DNA of 64,000 bases, taken from Pseudomonas sp. MYb60 (GTDB lineage Bacteria; Pseudomonadota; Gammaproteobacteria; Pseudomonadales; Pseudomonadaceae). The stretch covers positions 527,982-591,981 of the forward strand of contig NZ_PCOZ01000001.1 of NCBI RefSeq assembly GCF_002979555.1. Direction: 5' to 3'. The notes beneath the pieces are model-generated. The model did not search any database. It was not told the origin of the DNA and saw nothing but the letters and a program-made list of their open reading frames with translations. Below, one piece after another: positions 16,998 through 26,718 of the stretch; the first letter of the stretch is position 1; each line of letters begins with the position of its first letter. Both the position numbers and the translations under genes were made by a program.

Positions 16998-18116
16998 ATG
17001 TTATCGAACAAGTCCTTGGCACTGGCACTTTGCCTCACCATTACTGGCTGCGCACAAACTCCACAAAATGATGCCGAAGGCGGGCATTGGTGGTCCTTCG
17101 GGTCGGACAAGACCGCGACCCAGGACACGGTGACCAAGACTGACGCCAAGCCGGATGCCAAACCTGCCGCCGGCGCCAAGCCCGCTGCACCTGTCACTGC
17201 TGCTGCCGCGCCAGCCGCCAAGGCGGATTCCGGTTCCAGCTGGTGGCCGTTTTCCTCCAAGAGCAGCGACGAAAAAACTGCCGACGCCAAGGCTGACCTG
17301 AAAGCCGATCTCAAAGCGGCCGAACCGGCCCCGGCGGTCGCCAAGTCTGATACTGAAAGCCACTGGTGGTGGCCATTCGAAAGCAAGCCAAAACCGTTGG
17401 CCAAGGTCGATGTGAGCAACGTGCCAATGCCTGATCCGAAGATCACTCAGGCCTGGCTGGACGACTATGAGCCGCGCCTGCGCTCTGCAATCAAGGACAG
17501 CAACCTGCAGCTGGAACGTCGCGATAACGTCCTGGTGGTGATTGCGCCGGTAGACGGTTCCTACAACCCCAAGCGTCCATCGATGCTGCTGCCGGTAACC
17601 CTGGGTCCGTTCACGCGCGTGGCCAAGGCTGTCGAAGCCGACCCGAAAACCGCCGTCCTGGTGCTCGGCCACGTTGACGCCACTGGCACTGCGCCGGCAA
17701 GCCAGGCCCTGAGCCGTGAGCGCGCGCAATCCATCGCCTCCATTTTCAGCCTCAGCGGCCTGAAGCAGGACCGCCTGATGCTGCGCGGCATGGGCGACCT
17801 GATGCCACGTGCCGCCAACGACAGCACCCAGGGCCGTGCGCTGAACCGTCGCATGGAAATTATGTTCACTCAGCGTACAACGATGTTGGCGCTGCTGAGC
17901 AAGTACAATTCGGGCAAGGTGCCGCCGGTGGAAATGGTCGCGGTGCAAGCTGCACCTGCCCCGGCGCCGGCCGCCAAAGCCCCGGCGAAAAAGGCGCCTG
18001 CCGCGAAGAAAGCCGCCGCCAAGCCAGCTGCCAAGAAAGCCCCGGCCAAGCCAGCTGCCAAAAAGCCAGCGGCCACCAAGGCCAAGGCAGTGACCAGCGA
18101 GCAGGCGAAAAACTGA
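16998..18116 (+). CDS. OmpA-family lipoprotein with Trp motifs and a Lys/Ala/Pro-rich C-terminal tail
   Basis: A 372-residue lipoprotein (lipobox LTITGC, Cys18). The region to about residue 135 is Ala/Lys/Pro-rich and low complexity, with three spaced Trp clusters: GHWWSFGSDKT, SSWWPFSSKSS and SHWWWPFESKP. An OmpA C-terminal peptidoglycan domain follows (VLVLGHVDATGTAPASQALSRERAQS-type, DLMPRAANDSTQGRALNRRMEI). After residue 318 comes a histone-H1-like tail of repeated APAKKAPAAKKAAAKPAAKK units. The start follows only a weak purine site. The core should bind the cell wall; what the aromatic motifs and the tail bind is not known. Confidence 0.85.
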   Translation: MLSNKSLALALCLTITGCAQTPQNDAEGGHWWSFGSDKTATQDTVTKTDAKPDAKPAAGAKPAAPVTAAAAPAAKADSGSSWWPFSSKSSDEKTADAKADLKADLKAAEPAPAVAKSDTESHWWWPFESKPKPLAKVDVSNVPMPDPKITQAWLDDYEPRLRSAIKDSNLQLERRDNVLVVIAPVDGSYNPKRPSMLLPVTLGPFTRVAKAVEADPKTAVLVLGHVDATGTAPASQALSRERAQSIASIFSLSGLKQDRLMLRGMGDLMPRAANDSTQGRALNRRMEIMFTQRTTMLALLSKYNSGKVPPVEMVAVQAAPAPAPAAKAPAKKAPAAKKAAAKPAAKKAPAKPAAKKPAATKAKAVTSEQAKN

Positions 18117-18143
18117 TCTGCTGAACCAGAAGGATAAAGCCGC

Positions 18144-18791
18144 ATGACCCAGGCACTGGCCGATATGCGCCGTGACTACACACGGGATGGTTTGACCGAA
18201 GCCCAGGCTCCGGCTGAGCCGTTCACGTTGTTTCACCAGTGGTTCGCTGACGCGGTGAAGACCGAGCAGCCACCGGTGGAGGCCAATGCCATGACCTTGG
18301 CGACGGTCGACGCAGACGGTCGCCCGCACTGCCGCATCCTGCTGCTCAAAGGCCTGGATGCACAGGGCTTTACCTTCTTCACCAACTATCAGAGTGCCAA
18401 GGGCGAGCAGCTCGCGGCGCGGCCGTTTGCGGCCATGACTTTCTTCTGGCCGACCCTGGAGCGCCAGGTGCGCATCGAAGGTCGGGTGGTCAAGGTCACG
18501 CCTGAAGAGTCGGACGCTTATTACCAGGTTCGCCCGCTGGGCAGTCGCCTGGGCGCTTGGGCGTCGCCGCAGAGCAAGGTCATCCGTGACCGCGAGGAGC
18601 TGCAAGATTTGCTCAAAGCCACCGAGCAGCGTTTCAGCGATACCCAGCCCGACTGCCCCGAGCATTGGGGTGGATATCGCCTGCTGCCCGAGCGCATGGA
18701 ATTCTGGCAGGGCCGCACCAGCCGCTTGCACGATCGCTTGAACTATCGCCTGCAAGGCGGCGAATGGACGCGTGAGCGTCTGGCTCCCTGA
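18144..18791 (+). CDS. pdxH: Pyridoxamine 5'-phosphate oxidase
   Basis: FMN enzyme (215 aa) that oxidises pyridoxine or pyridoxamine 5'-phosphate to pyridoxal 5'-phosphate, the last step of vitamin B6 synthesis and salvage. Family blocks are in order: [58 protein letters not shown] ([13 protein letters not shown]), [19 protein letters not shown], and the C-terminal [18 protein letters not shown] signature. The length is typical. A purine-rich GAAGGATAAAG precedes the ATG. It starts 27 bases after the OmpA lipoprotein gene, so they may share a transcript. Confidence 0.96.
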   Translation: MTQALADMRRDYTRDGLTEAQAPAEPFTLFHQWFADAVKTEQPPVEANAMTLATVDADGRPHCRILLLKGLDAQGFTFFTNYQSAKGEQLAARPFAAMTFFWPTLERQVRIEGRVVKVTPEESDAYYQVRPLGSRLGAWASPQSKVIRDREELQDLLKATEQRFSDTQPDCPEHWGGYRLLPERMEFWQGRTSRLHDRLNYRLQGGEWTRERLAP

Positions 18792-19045
18792 GCGTCACCT
18801 TTCGTCAGCTCACCTGAATGTTGTCCCGCGTGCCGACGTCTCTATAGTGCAGAGACGGCGGTTGCGTGCGGCTGGGCAGCTACAATGATGAGACAGTCGT
18901 CCCCTGCATCGAGGCACTGCCCGCCGACCTTTCGGCTGCTGGCAGCCTGTACTTGGGCTGAATGAAAACAATTTTCTGCAGTGCGTGCCGTGACAGGCGC
19001 CACGCTGCAGCGTTTAATGACCACCTGTCCTTTGGAGTTGATGCT

Positions 19046-19510
19046 ATGCGTAAGTCCGTTTTACTGGTTGCCTGCTTTACCACCCTGTCACTGCTGCTGG
19101 GTGGCTGCGCTTCGAGTCTGACCGGCGACTCGTACTCCCGTGACGAAGCGCGTCGTGTACAAACCGTCCGCATGGGTACCATCGAATCCCTGCGTCCAGT
19201 GAAAATCGAAGGCACCAAGACCCCAATCGGCGGCGCTGCCGGTGCTGTCATTGGTGGCGTGGGTGGCAGCGCCATCGGCGGTGGCCGTGGCAGTATTGTC
19301 ACTGCCGTGATCGGTGCCGTCGCTGGCGGCCTGTTGGGTTCGGCCACCGAAGAAGGCCTGACCCGCACCCAGGGTGTGGAAATCACCGTGCGTGAAGACG
19401 ATGGCAGCACCCGTGCCTATGTGCAGGCCGTGCAGGAGAATGAAATCTTCCGCATCGGTGACCGTGTGCGCATCATGACGGTTGATGGTACGAGCCGCGT
19501 GACTCGCTAA
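19046..19510 (+). CDS. Glycine-zipper outer-membrane lipoprotein (SlyB/PcP-like)
   Basis: A 154-residue lipoprotein with a signal ending at LLLGGC (Cys21). The middle has a two-segment glycine zipper (PIGGAAGAVIGGVGGSAIGG and VIGAVAGGLLGS), and the C-terminal part is a small beta domain (QGVEITVREDDGSTRAYVQ, DRVRIMTVDGTSRVTR). This is the layout of SlyB/Pcp proteins that interact with outer-membrane lipids and proteins. The ATG at 19046 has GGAG eight bases upstream; the longer frame from 18962 would bury the signal peptide. It ends just before a strong terminator. Confidence 0.88.
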   Translation: MRKSVLLVACFTTLSLLLGGCASSLTGDSYSRDEARRVQTVRMGTIESLRPVKIEGTKTPIGGAAGAVIGGVGGSAIGGGRGSIVTAVIGAVAGGLLGSATEEGLTRTQGVEITVREDDGSTRAYVQAVQENEIFRIGDRVRIMTVDGTSRVTR

Positions 19511-19532
19511 GCGTCAGTCGTAGAAACGAAAA

Positions 19533-19563
19533 AACCCCAACCGGGTGACCGGTTGGGGTTTTT
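19533..19563. terminator. Strong bidirectional intrinsic terminator
   Basis: CCCCAACCGG-GTGA-CCGGTTGGGG forms a 10-base-pair stem with a four-base loop, flanked by A-run and T-run (AAAA...TTTTT). It separates the convergent glycine-zipper lipoprotein and nhaA genes and can stop transcription from either side. Confidence 0.92.
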
Positions 19564-19575
19564 GCGTTGTGCAGA

Positions 19576-20751
19576 TCAGGCTTTTTTACGACTCGCCATT
19601 GCCGTCACCGCATAGCCGATAAACGCCGCCAGAATCGAGCCGGTCAGGATGCCCATGCGGTCCTCTCCGGCGAACTCACTGGCGCCCGGCACAAACGCGA
19701 GTGAGCCGACAAACAGGCTCATGGTGAAGCCGATGCCGCACAGGATCGCCACGCCAAATACCTGGCCCCAGTTGGCGCCTGAGGGCAGGGCGGCGAGGCC
19801 AGTCTTGATGGCGAGCCAGGTTAGGCCGAACACGCCGATAGTCTTACCGATCAACAGGCCCGCAGCGATGCCCAGTGGCACGTGGTGGGTGAAGCTTTCC
19901 AGGCTGACGCCGGTCAGGGACACGCCAGCATTGGCGAAGGCGAACAGTGGCAGGATGGCGTACGCCACCCAGGGGTGCAGGGCGTGCTCCAGCGTGAGCA
20001 GTGGCGACGGCTCGGCATTCTTGGTGCGCATCGGGATGCAGAATGCCAGTGTCACGCCGGCAAGGGTGGCATGCACGCCGCTCTTGAGTACGCACACCCA
20101 CAGGATCAAACCGACAATCAGGTAAGGCGCCAGCTTGATCACGCCCAGGCGGTTCATCGCGATCAAGGCCACCAGGCAGGCACCGGCACCGGCCAGTGCG
20201 GCGCCGGAGAGATCGGCAGAATAAAACACTGCAATCACAATGATCGCGCCGAGGTCGTCAATGATCGCCAGGGTCATCAGAAACAGCTTCAGCGACACCG
20301 GCACGCGCTTGCCCAGCAGGGCCAGGACGCCGAGGGCGAAGGCGATGTCGGTGGCCATCGGGATTGCCCAGCCGGACAGCGCGGCCGGGTAGTCCTTGTT
20401 GATTGCCCAATAGATCAACGCTGGCACCACCATGCCGCCAATAGCAGCAGCTCCTGGCAGCACCACTTGCGAAGGCTTGGACAGGTGGCCGTCGAGCAAC
20501 TCGCGCTTGACCTCCAGGCCGATCAGCAGGAAAAACAACGCCATCAGGCCATCGTTGATCCACAGCAGGGCCGGCTTGTCGATTTTCAGCGCGCCAATCT
20601 GTGCCACCACCGGTACGTCCAGAAAGGCGCCGTACAGGTGTGACAGGGGGGAATTATTGATGATCAGCGCCAACGCAGCCGCCGCGATCAACAACAGACC
20701 GCTGGCGGCTTCCAGCTGGAAGAAACGGGTGAACGTGCTACGCAGAGCCAA
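19576..20751 (-). CDS. nhaA: Na+/H+ antiporter NhaA
   Basis: Inner-membrane antiporter (391 aa) that exports Na+ for H+ and supports pH and salt homeostasis. It starts [36 protein letters not shown], with family blocks [42 protein letters not shown] (the Asp of segment IV) and [16 protein letters not shown] ([18 protein letters not shown], the paired Asp of segment V), and [10 protein letters not shown]. About 12 membrane segments and usual length. It is alone, with a terminator after it and an AT-rich promoter region upstream. Confidence 0.95.
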   Translation of the reverse strand: MALRSTFTRFFQLEAASGLLLIAAAALALIINNSPLSHLYGAFLDVPVVAQIGALKIDKPALLWINDGLMALFFLLIGLEVKRELLDGHLSKPSQVVLPGAAAIGGMVVPALIYWAINKDYPAALSGWAIPMATDIAFALGVLALLGKRVPVSLKLFLMTLAIIDDLGAIIVIAVFYSADLSGAALAGAGACLVALIAMNRLGVIKLAPYLIVGLILWVCVLKSGVHATLAGVTLAFCIPMRTKNAEPSPLLTLEHALHPWVAYAILPLFAFANAGVSLTGVSLESFTHHVPLGIAAGLLIGKTIGVFGLTWLAIKTGLAALPSGANWGQVFGVAILCGIGFTMSLFVGSLAFVPGASEFAGEDRMGILTGSILAAFIGYAVTAMASRKKA

Positions 20752-20968
20752 GGGATGCTCTCCAATCCGGATTCAATAGGCGGGTACCCTAACTCGTACC
20801 GTTAGTTGTTAAAACAAAAGTTATATTCTTATTTGTTATAAGGGAGGTGCGTTGTCGACGTCCGTACGCCGACCTGCAATTGTGTGTCTAATTGAGTCGT
20901 TACTGTATCTGTGTGGAGTGTAGGAAAGGTCTTAAGATTAATGCGGAAAACTCCTAGAGAATCCCGTC

Positions 20969-22063
20969 ATGAGCGATCACCGTCCTTGGGCTCGCGAAGC
21001 CATTCGCATTATCGAGGCAGACTTCCAGCGCAGTGCCGACACCCACCTGATCCCGTTGCCGCTGTCGGGCTTTGCGGGAATCGAACTGTACTTCAAGGAC
21101 GAGTCCAGTCACCCCACCGGCAGCCTCAAGCACCGCTTGGCCCGTTCGCTGTTTCTGTACGCGCTGTGTAATGGCTGGCTCAAGCCAGGAGCACCGGTGA
21201 TCGAAGCGTCCAGCGGTTCCACGGCGATTTCCGAGGCTTACTTTGCCAGGCTGTTGGGGCTGCCGTTTATTGCGGTGATGCCGGCCAGTACCTCCCAGGA
21301 GAAGATCGCGCAAATAGCCTTCTACGGCGGCAACAGCCATCTGGTACAGGATCCCACGCAGATCTACGCCGAATCCGAGCGCCTGGCGCAGGAAAGCGGT
21401 GGCCATTTCATGGACCAGTTCACCTACGCCGAACGTGCGACCGACTGGCGCGCGAACAACAACATCGCCGAATCGATCTTCCAGCAAATGCGCTATGAAC
21501 AGCACCCGGAGCCGAGTTGGTTGATTTCCAGCCCCGGCACGGGCGGGACCACTGCGACCCTGGGCCGGTATGTGCGCTATCGCCAGCATTGCACCCGCGT
21601 GTTGTGTGCCGATGCCGAACGGTCAGTGTTCTTTGACTATTACCTGAATGGCGACGCGAGTTTGCGCCTGGACTGCGGTTCACGCATCGAGGGCATTGGC
21701 CGGCCGCGGGTGGAGGCGTCTTTCCTGCCCAAGGTCATTGACGCGATGGTCAAGGTGCCGGACGCACTCTCGCTGGCGGCCATGCATTACCTGGCCGAGC
21801 GCCTTGGACGACGGGTCGGGGGCTCCAGCGGGACCAACCTGATTGGCGCCTTGGTGGCGGCTCGACAGATGAAGGCGGCGGGTGAGTCGGGCTCGATCGT
21901 GGCGATTTTGTGTGATGGGGGGGACCGGTATGCGACTACTTATTACGATCAGGTTTGGCTGGAGGGGCAGGGGTATGAATTGGAAGGGTTGATTGCGATG
22001 GTTGCGGCCTGTGTCGAACAAGGCCAGCCGCTGCCGGAAAGCATCCTGCGCGCCAATATCTGA
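20969..22063 (+). CDS. PLP-dependent cysteine synthase/desulfhydrase-family protein
   Basis: A 364-residue fold-type II PLP enzyme related to cysteine synthase and to the Cds1-type L-cysteine desulfhydrases. The cofactor Lys lies in [17 protein letters not shown], the substrate loop is [19 protein letters not shown], the phosphate-binding glycine loop is [17 protein letters not shown], and [18 protein letters not shown] follows. It is longer than CysK at the C-terminus. Whether it makes or degrades cysteine cannot be read from sequence. It is monocistronic, divergent from nhaA across a 217-base AT-rich gap. Confidence 0.82.
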   Translation: MSDHRPWAREAIRIIEADFQRSADTHLIPLPLSGFAGIELYFKDESSHPTGSLKHRLARSLFLYALCNGWLKPGAPVIEASSGSTAISEAYFARLLGLPFIAVMPASTSQEKIAQIAFYGGNSHLVQDPTQIYAESERLAQESGGHFMDQFTYAERATDWRANNNIAESIFQQMRYEQHPEPSWLISSPGTGGTTATLGRYVRYRQHCTRVLCADAERSVFFDYYLNGDASLRLDCGSRIEGIGRPRVEASFLPKVIDAMVKVPDALSLAAMHYLAERLGRRVGGSSGTNLIGALVAARQMKAAGESGSIVAILCDGGDRYATTYYDQVWLEGQGYELEGLIAMVAACVEQGQPLPESILRANI

Positions 22064-22079
22064 TACAACGCACAGCCAA

Positions 22080-22108
22080 ATGTGGGGGGCTGGCTTGCCC
22101 GCACACAT
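22080..22108. repeat. Single degenerate REP unit
   Basis: AATGTGGGGGGCTGGCTTGC with the following CCGCACAC resembles one arm of the REP elements elsewhere in the window, without a clear inverted partner. It lies between convergent genes. Confidence 0.5.
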
Positions 22109-22136
22109 TTGAACCGCGCAGTTTTCAGGTTGTGTG

Positions 22137-23750
22137 TCAGGCCTCCAGGCCCAGCATATCCCGCGCCAACGCTTCGGCGATGCGAATACCGTCCACACCC
22201 GCCGACAGAATCCCACCGGCATACCCGGCGCCTTCCCCGGCCGGGAACAGACCTTTCACGTTCAGGCTCTGCATCGAGTCGTCGCGGGTAATCCGCAGCG
22301 GCGACGAGGTGCGCGTTTCGATACCGGTCAACACCGCATCGTGCAGCGAGTAGCCCTTGATCTGCTTCTCGAACGCCGGCAAGGCTTCGCGGATCGCTTC
22401 AATGGCGAAGTCCGGCAAGGCCAGCGCCAAGTCACCCAAGGCGACGCCGGGCTTGTAGGACGGCTCCACGCTGCCGATGGCCGTGGACGGTTTGCCGGCG
22501 ATGAAGTCGCCGACCAACTGCGCCGGCGCCTCGTAGTTGCTGCCGCCGAGCACATAGGCGTGGGATTCCAGGCGCTCCTGCAACTCGATACCCGCCAGCG
22601 GACCGCCCGGGTAATCCACCTCAGGGGTGATGCCGACCACGATGCCGGAGTTGGCATTGCGCTCGTTACGCGAGTACTGGCTCATGCCGTTGGTCACGAC
22701 GCGATGTGGCTCGGACGTTGCGGCCACCACCGTGCCCCCAGGGCACATGCAGAAGCTATAGACCGAGCGGCCGTTCTTGGCGTGGTGCACCAGTTTGTAG
22801 TCGGCGGCGCCGAGCTTCGGGTGCCCGGCATATTTGCCCAGGCGCGCCGCGTCGATCAGCGATTGCGGGTGCTCAATGCGGAAACCCACCGAGAACGGCT
22901 TGGCCTCCATGTACACGCCGCGGCCGTGGAGCATGCGGAAGGTATCGCGGGCGCTGTGGCCCAGCGCCAGGATCACGTGACGGGAGAGGATCTGCTCGCC
23001 GCCATCGACCACCACGCCGTTCAGTTGGCCGTCTTCGATCAGCACGTCGGTGACGCGTTGTTCGAAGCGCACTTCACCGCCGAGGGCGATGATCTGCTCG
23101 CGCATGTTTTCCACTACACCGGTCAGGCGGAAAGTACCGATGTGCGGCTTGCTGACGTAGAGGATTTCTTCCGGCGCGCCGGCCTTCACGAACTCATGCA
23201 GCACTTTGCGACCGTGGAATTTCGGGTCCTTGATCTGGCTGTACAGCTTGCCGTCGGAGAAGGTCCCCGCACCGCCTTCGCCAAACTGTACGTTGGACTC
23301 GGGGTTGAGCACGCTTTTACGCCACAGGCCCCAGGTATCCTTGGTGCGCTGGCGCACTTCCTTGCCGCGTTCGAGGATGATCGGCTTGAAGCCCATCTGC
23401 GCCAGCAACAGCCCGGCGAAGATCCCGCACGGCCCGAAGCCCACCACGATCGGGCGTTCAGCCAGGCCTTCCGGCGCTTGGCCCACGACCTTGTAGCTCA
23501 CATCCGGCGCCGGGTTGACGTTGCGGTCATCGGCGAACTTGAGCAGCAGGGCGGCTTCACCCTTTACGTTCAAGTCGATGGTGTAGATGAAGCACAGCTC
23601 CGACGATTTCTTGCGCGCATCGTAGCTGCGTTTGAACAGGGTGAAATCGAGCAGGTCATCGCTGGCGATGCCCAGGCGCTGCACGATGGCAGGACGCAGG
23701 TCTTCTTCGGGATGGTCGATGGGCAGCTTGAGTTCGGTGATTCGTAACAT
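22137..23750 (-). CDS. FAD-dependent oxidoreductase (uncharacterised NAD(FAD)-utilising dehydrogenase family)
   Basis: A 537-residue flavoprotein. The first 90 residues are a separate alpha/beta domain (MLRITELKLPIDHPEEDLRPAIVQRLGI, FKRSYDARKKSSELCFIYTIDL), followed by the dinucleotide-binding motif VVGFGPCGIFAGLLLAQMGFKPIILERG. FGEGGAGTFSDGKLYSQIKD and the C-terminal GLFPAGEGAGYAGGILSAGVDG are hallmarks of the COG2509 family. Its substrate is unknown. The ATG at 23750 gives the usual family N-terminus. A plus-strand open frame of equal length over the same span is a codon-bias shadow. Confidence 0.88.
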   Translation of the reverse strand: MLRITELKLPIDHPEEDLRPAIVQRLGIASDDLLDFTLFKRSYDARKKSSELCFIYTIDLNVKGEAALLLKFADDRNVNPAPDVSYKVVGQAPEGLAERPIVVGFGPCGIFAGLLLAQMGFKPIILERGKEVRQRTKDTWGLWRKSVLNPESNVQFGEGGAGTFSDGKLYSQIKDPKFHGRKVLHEFVKAGAPEEILYVSKPHIGTFRLTGVVENMREQIIALGGEVRFEQRVTDVLIEDGQLNGVVVDGGEQILSRHVILALGHSARDTFRMLHGRGVYMEAKPFSVGFRIEHPQSLIDAARLGKYAGHPKLGAADYKLVHHAKNGRSVYSFCMCPGGTVVAATSEPHRVVTNGMSQYSRNERNANSGIVVGITPEVDYPGGPLAGIELQERLESHAYVLGGSNYEAPAQLVGDFIAGKPSTAIGSVEPSYKPGVALGDLALALPDFAIEAIREALPAFEKQIKGYSLHDAVLTGIETRTSSPLRITRDDSMQSLNVKGLFPAGEGAGYAGGILSAGVDGIRIAEALARDMLGLEA

Positions 23751-23855
23751 GACGGGATCCGGTGGGCGGCGGGCTTCGATGCCGGCTGTTTTGCAAACCG
23801 GCGATTATAAGCCCCAATGGCCCTTTCCCGTCATGTTAAAAAGCCCGCGGGCGCG

Positions 23856-24527
23856 TCAGTCGTCGCGCGAGCCGCCAAACGCCGCGCATCCACGTTGTAC
23901 CTGGCCGTTGACGCGCAGTTCGGCGGTCATGTGTTGCAGGCTGCCGCTGACACTGTCGACGCAACGCTGCGGGGCCACCCACAGTTCGACGTGCTGGTTG
24001 TTGGCTTCGGTCATCAGGTTGAAGCGGCCGTCGCCGATCTGCTCCTCCACATACGGCACGGCCAGCGGCGGCTGGCCCTCACGCTCCAGCACCATGCCCT
24101 TGGCGGTGACGTTCATCGCCCAGGCTGGCTTGTGGCCGTTGGCGCGCAGGATCATGCGTTTGAAATCCGGGTCGTCGCAGGCCGAGGTCGAGCGCTCGAC
24201 GCGGTAGAGCTGTTGCAGGTCGACGCTGCCCTGGGTACCGCTGGCAACCCCGGAGAACTTGCCCCGCAGGTCGGCAAACAAGGCGCCTTGCTGGCCAGCG
24301 AGGGAGGCGGCTTCCTGCAGGATGCTGGTGCCGCCAGTGTCATTGACCACGTAGTTGCGCTGGTCATTGCACGGCTGGAACAACAGCTTGCCATTGACCG
24401 CCGTGAGTTCGCCCTGCATGCGGGTCAGCCCGGCGACGGACGGCTTGGCCGGCTCGCTTTCAAACATCTGGCAGGCGGCGAACAGAGGGAGCAGGGCAAA
24501 CAGGGCAAGGGTACGAGCGGCACGCAT
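23856..24527 (-). CDS. Uncharacterised lipoprotein (COG3650-like)
   Basis: A 223-residue envelope lipoprotein: signal MRAARTLALFALLPLFAAC with Cys19. The body has two similar parts: one with ELTAVNGKLLFQPCNDQRNYVVNDTGG and one with ILRANGHKPAWAMNVTAKGMVLEREGQ, ending in HMTAELRVNGQVQRGCAAFGG, typical of the membrane-lipoprotein family with a CxPC-like region. The ATG at 24527 has GGAGACC upstream and places the signal peptide at the N-terminus. A GC-rich palindrome (GCCCGCGGGC) with TTTTT on its downstream side (23838-23852) just after the stop may terminate transcription. Function unknown. Confidence 0.75.
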   Translation of the reverse strand: MRAARTLALFALLPLFAACQMFESEPAKPSVAGLTRMQGELTAVNGKLLFQPCNDQRNYVVNDTGGTSILQEAASLAGQQGALFADLRGKFSGVASGTQGSVDLQQLYRVERSTSACDDPDFKRMILRANGHKPAWAMNVTAKGMVLEREGQPPLAVPYVEEQIGDGRFNLMTEANNQHVELWVAPQRCVDSVSGSLQHMTAELRVNGQVQRGCAAFGGSRDD

Positions 24528-24622
24528 AGAGGGTCTCCAGACAAGTGCCGCCACGTTACGCAGGCTGGCGAAGCATCACAAGCCCGCTCGCCAGTTTCAG
24601 GCGTTTCCGACAGACGCCGGAT

Positions 24623-25222
24623 TCAGCCGACGGTAAAGGTCTGACCGGTCTGCAACCCTTCAACACTCTTGGCATAGGCCAGGGCCACCTCGGCGCCGGG
24701 CACCGGTTTATAGCCACGGAAGTACGGCGCGTAGCTGCCCATGGCTTCCTCCAGCACCGTGGCGCTCACCGAGTTGACGCGCAGCCCGCGTGGCAACTCG
24801 ATGGCCGCCGCCTTGACGAATGCGTCGATCGCGCCGTTGACCAGCGCAGCCGAAGCGCCAGTGCGAATCGGGTCGCGGTTGAGAATGCCGCTGGTGAAGG
24901 TGAATGAGGCGCCATCGTTGGCGTACTGCTGGCCGATCAGCAGCAGGTTGACCTGGCCCATCAGCTTGTCCCGCAGGCCCAGCTCGAAGTCACTGTCGCT
25001 CATCTCGCCGAGTGCAACGAAATTCACACTGCCTGCGGCGCAGACCAGGGCGTCAAACCGTCCGGTCTGTTCGAACAGCTTGCGGATCGAGGCGCTGTCG
25101 CTGATATCCACGTGGAAGTCGCCGCTGCTGCGGCCGATGCTGATCACTTCGTGACGTTGAGCCAGTTCGGCCTTGACCTTGGATCCGACGGTACCGTTGG
25201 CGCCAATCAACAGGATTTTCAT
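24623..25222 (-). CDS. Short-chain dehydrogenase/reductase family protein
   Basis: A 199-residue Rossmann enzyme. MKILLIGANGTVGSKVKAEL holds the nucleotide loop GxNGxxG, and the later DALVCAAGSVNF is the NNAG-like motif. The usual YxxxK is not obvious: the equivalent region reads NGAIDAFVKAAAIELPRGLRVNSVSATVL, with ASAALVNGAIDAFVK where Tyr is replaced. This matches the small atypical family seen in Pseudomonas next to a LysR gene. A GGAGGAAC ribosome site precedes the ATG. It diverges from the LysR gene across 105 bases, so that regulator may control it. Confidence 0.82.
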   Translation of the reverse strand: MKILLIGANGTVGSKVKAELAQRHEVISIGRSSGDFHVDISDSASIRKLFEQTGRFDALVCAAGSVNFVALGEMSDSDFELGLRDKLMGQVNLLLIGQQYANDGASFTFTSGILNRDPIRTGASAALVNGAIDAFVKAAAIELPRGLRVNSVSATVLEEAMGSYAPYFRGYKPVPGAEVALAYAKSVEGLQTGQTFTVG

Positions 25223-25327
25223 GGGACAGTTCCTCCACGGGGGTAAGTGAACGCTCAGTCTAGACTGGCGTTTTCAGCGGATAAACGCGCTAATAGGCAA
25301 CCTTTGGTTTTCAAATGGAAACAATCC

Positions 25328-26236
25328 ATGAGTGAGATGGATGATCTCGCGGCGTTCGCCGTGCTGATCGAAGCCGGCAGTTTCACCCTGGCGGCCGAGC
25401 AACTGGGGTGTAGCAAGGGCCAGTTGTCCAAGCGCATCAGCCAGTTGGAGGCGACGTTTTCCGTGGTGCTGCTGCATCGCACCACCCGCAGGCTCAGCCT
25501 GACCGCGGCGGGTGCGGCGCTGCTGCCCCAGGCTCAGGCCCTGGTGGTCCAGGTCGAGCGTGCGCGTCAGGCGTTGGCCCGGCTCAAGGACGATCTGGCC
25601 GGGCCGGTGCGTATGACGGTTCCGGTGTCGCTGGGCGAAACCTTCTTCGACGGCTTGTTGCTGGAGTTCTCCAGGCAATACCCGCAGGTGCAGATCGAGC
25701 TGGAACTGAACAACAGCTATCGTGACCTGGCGCGGGATGGCTTTGACCTGGGAGTACGTTCCGGGACGCTTGAAAGCGAGCGGCTGGTGGCCAGGCCCTT
25801 GCTGGCCTGGCACGAAATGACCTGTGCCAGCCCGGCCTACCTTGAACAGCATGGCGAGCCGCAAACGCCCGCCGATCTGGCCACGCATAGTTGCCTGCTC
25901 AACAGCCATTACAGCGGTCGCGAGGAATGGCTATACCACCAGCAACACGAACTGTTGCGGGTACGGGTCAGCGGTACGTTTGCCTCCAACCACTACAACC
26001 TGCTGAAGAAAGCTGCGCTGGTCGGTGCGGGCATCGCCCGCTTGCCGTCCTACGTACTGCACACAGAATTGGCTGAAGGCCGATTACGCTGGCTGTTGCG
26101 CGATTATCAGACCCGCAGCCAGCCGATGTACCTGGTTCACCCCTACCAAGGTGGCCTGCCACGGCGTACCCAGGTGCTGGCCGATTATCTGGTGGACTGG
26201 TTCAAGCGCAGCGGCGAGGCGCTCGACCGCCTTTAA
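25328..26236 (+). CDS. LysR-family transcriptional regulator
   Basis: A 302-residue LysR regulator. The N-terminal winged helix covers MDDLAAFAVLIEAGSFTLAAEQLGCSKGQLSKRISQLEATF (HTH near residues 20-40), and the effector domain begins near PVRMTVPVSLGETFFDGLLLEF. I chose the ATG at 25328 with GGAAAC upstream; an ATG at 25337 is also possible. It diverges from the short-chain dehydrogenase gene, the usual layout for a LysR target. Its stop overlaps the stop of the convergent bufD gene by four bases. The effector is unknown. Confidence 0.9.
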   Translation: MSEMDDLAAFAVLIEAGSFTLAAEQLGCSKGQLSKRISQLEATFSVVLLHRTTRRLSLTAAGAALLPQAQALVVQVERARQALARLKDDLAGPVRMTVPVSLGETFFDGLLLEFSRQYPQVQIELELNNSYRDLARDGFDLGVRSGTLESERLVARPLLAWHEMTCASPAYLEQHGEPQTPADLATHSCLLNSHYSGREEWLYHQQHELLRVRVSGTFASNHYNLLKKAALVGAGIARLPSYVLHTELAEGRLRWLLRDYQTRSQPMYLVHPYQGGLPRRTQVLADYLVDWFKRSGEALDRL

Positions 26237-26718
26237 CGGTAGCGACGGGCGATCAGGTGGTCGATCGACAGTCGTCCCGGCCCCTTGGCCAGCAGCAGCA
26301 ACAACAACGCCAGCCAGGTGCCGTGGGTTGGCCAGGCGTCCGGGTAGACGAACAACTGAATCACCAGGGTCATGCCGATCAGCGCCAGCGCCGAAAAGCG
26401 CGTCGCCAGGCCCAACAGGATCAGCGCCGGGAAGGCATGCTCGGCAAACGCGGCCAAGTGCGCGGCCACTTCCGGCGACAGCAACGGCACCGGGTATTCG
26501 CTGCGAAACAGCGGCAGTGTCGAAGGGGCGAGGCGTGGTATGCCCCATTCGAACGTGCCACCGACCAGGTCCAGGGCAAAGCCTTCGACCTTGGTTTGCC
26601 CGGATTTCCAGAACACCGCAGCAATGGAGAACCGTGCGACAAAGGCGATCAGGCTGTAGGGGATTTGCTCGAAGCGCTGGACGGCCCGTTTGATCAGGCA
26701 GGGTGGTGATGTGTTCAT
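26233..26718 (-). CDS. bufD: BufD-type DoxX-family membrane protein of the bufferin operon
   Basis: A 161-residue inner-membrane protein of the DoxX family with four hydrophobic segments: YSLIAFVARFSIAAVFWKSGQTKVEG, HAFPALILLGLATRFSALALIGM, TLVIQLFVYPDAWPTHG and WLALLLLLLAKGPGRLSIDH. GQTK and the PxxW...H pattern are typical of the DoxX proteins that accompany MNIO/DUF2063 pairs. Its start overlaps the bufC stop by four bases (ATGA), so it is the last gene of a coupled operon. Its role in bufferin systems is not settled; handling electrons or export is a guess. Confidence 0.85.
   Translation of the reverse strand: MNTSPPCLIKRAVQRFEQIPYSLIAFVARFSIAAVFWKSGQTKVEGFALDLVGGTFEWGIPRLAPSTLPLFRSEYPVPLLSPEVAAHLAAFAEHAFPALILLGLATRFSALALIGMTLVIQLFVYPDAWPTHGTWLALLLLLLAKGPGRLSIDHLIARRYR

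Noticed and set aside
22134..23747. A 537-codon plus-strand frame opposite the FAD oxidoreductase
   Set aside because: Same length and span as the flavoprotein gene; Arg/Ala/His-rich without motifs, so it is a shadow of codon bias.
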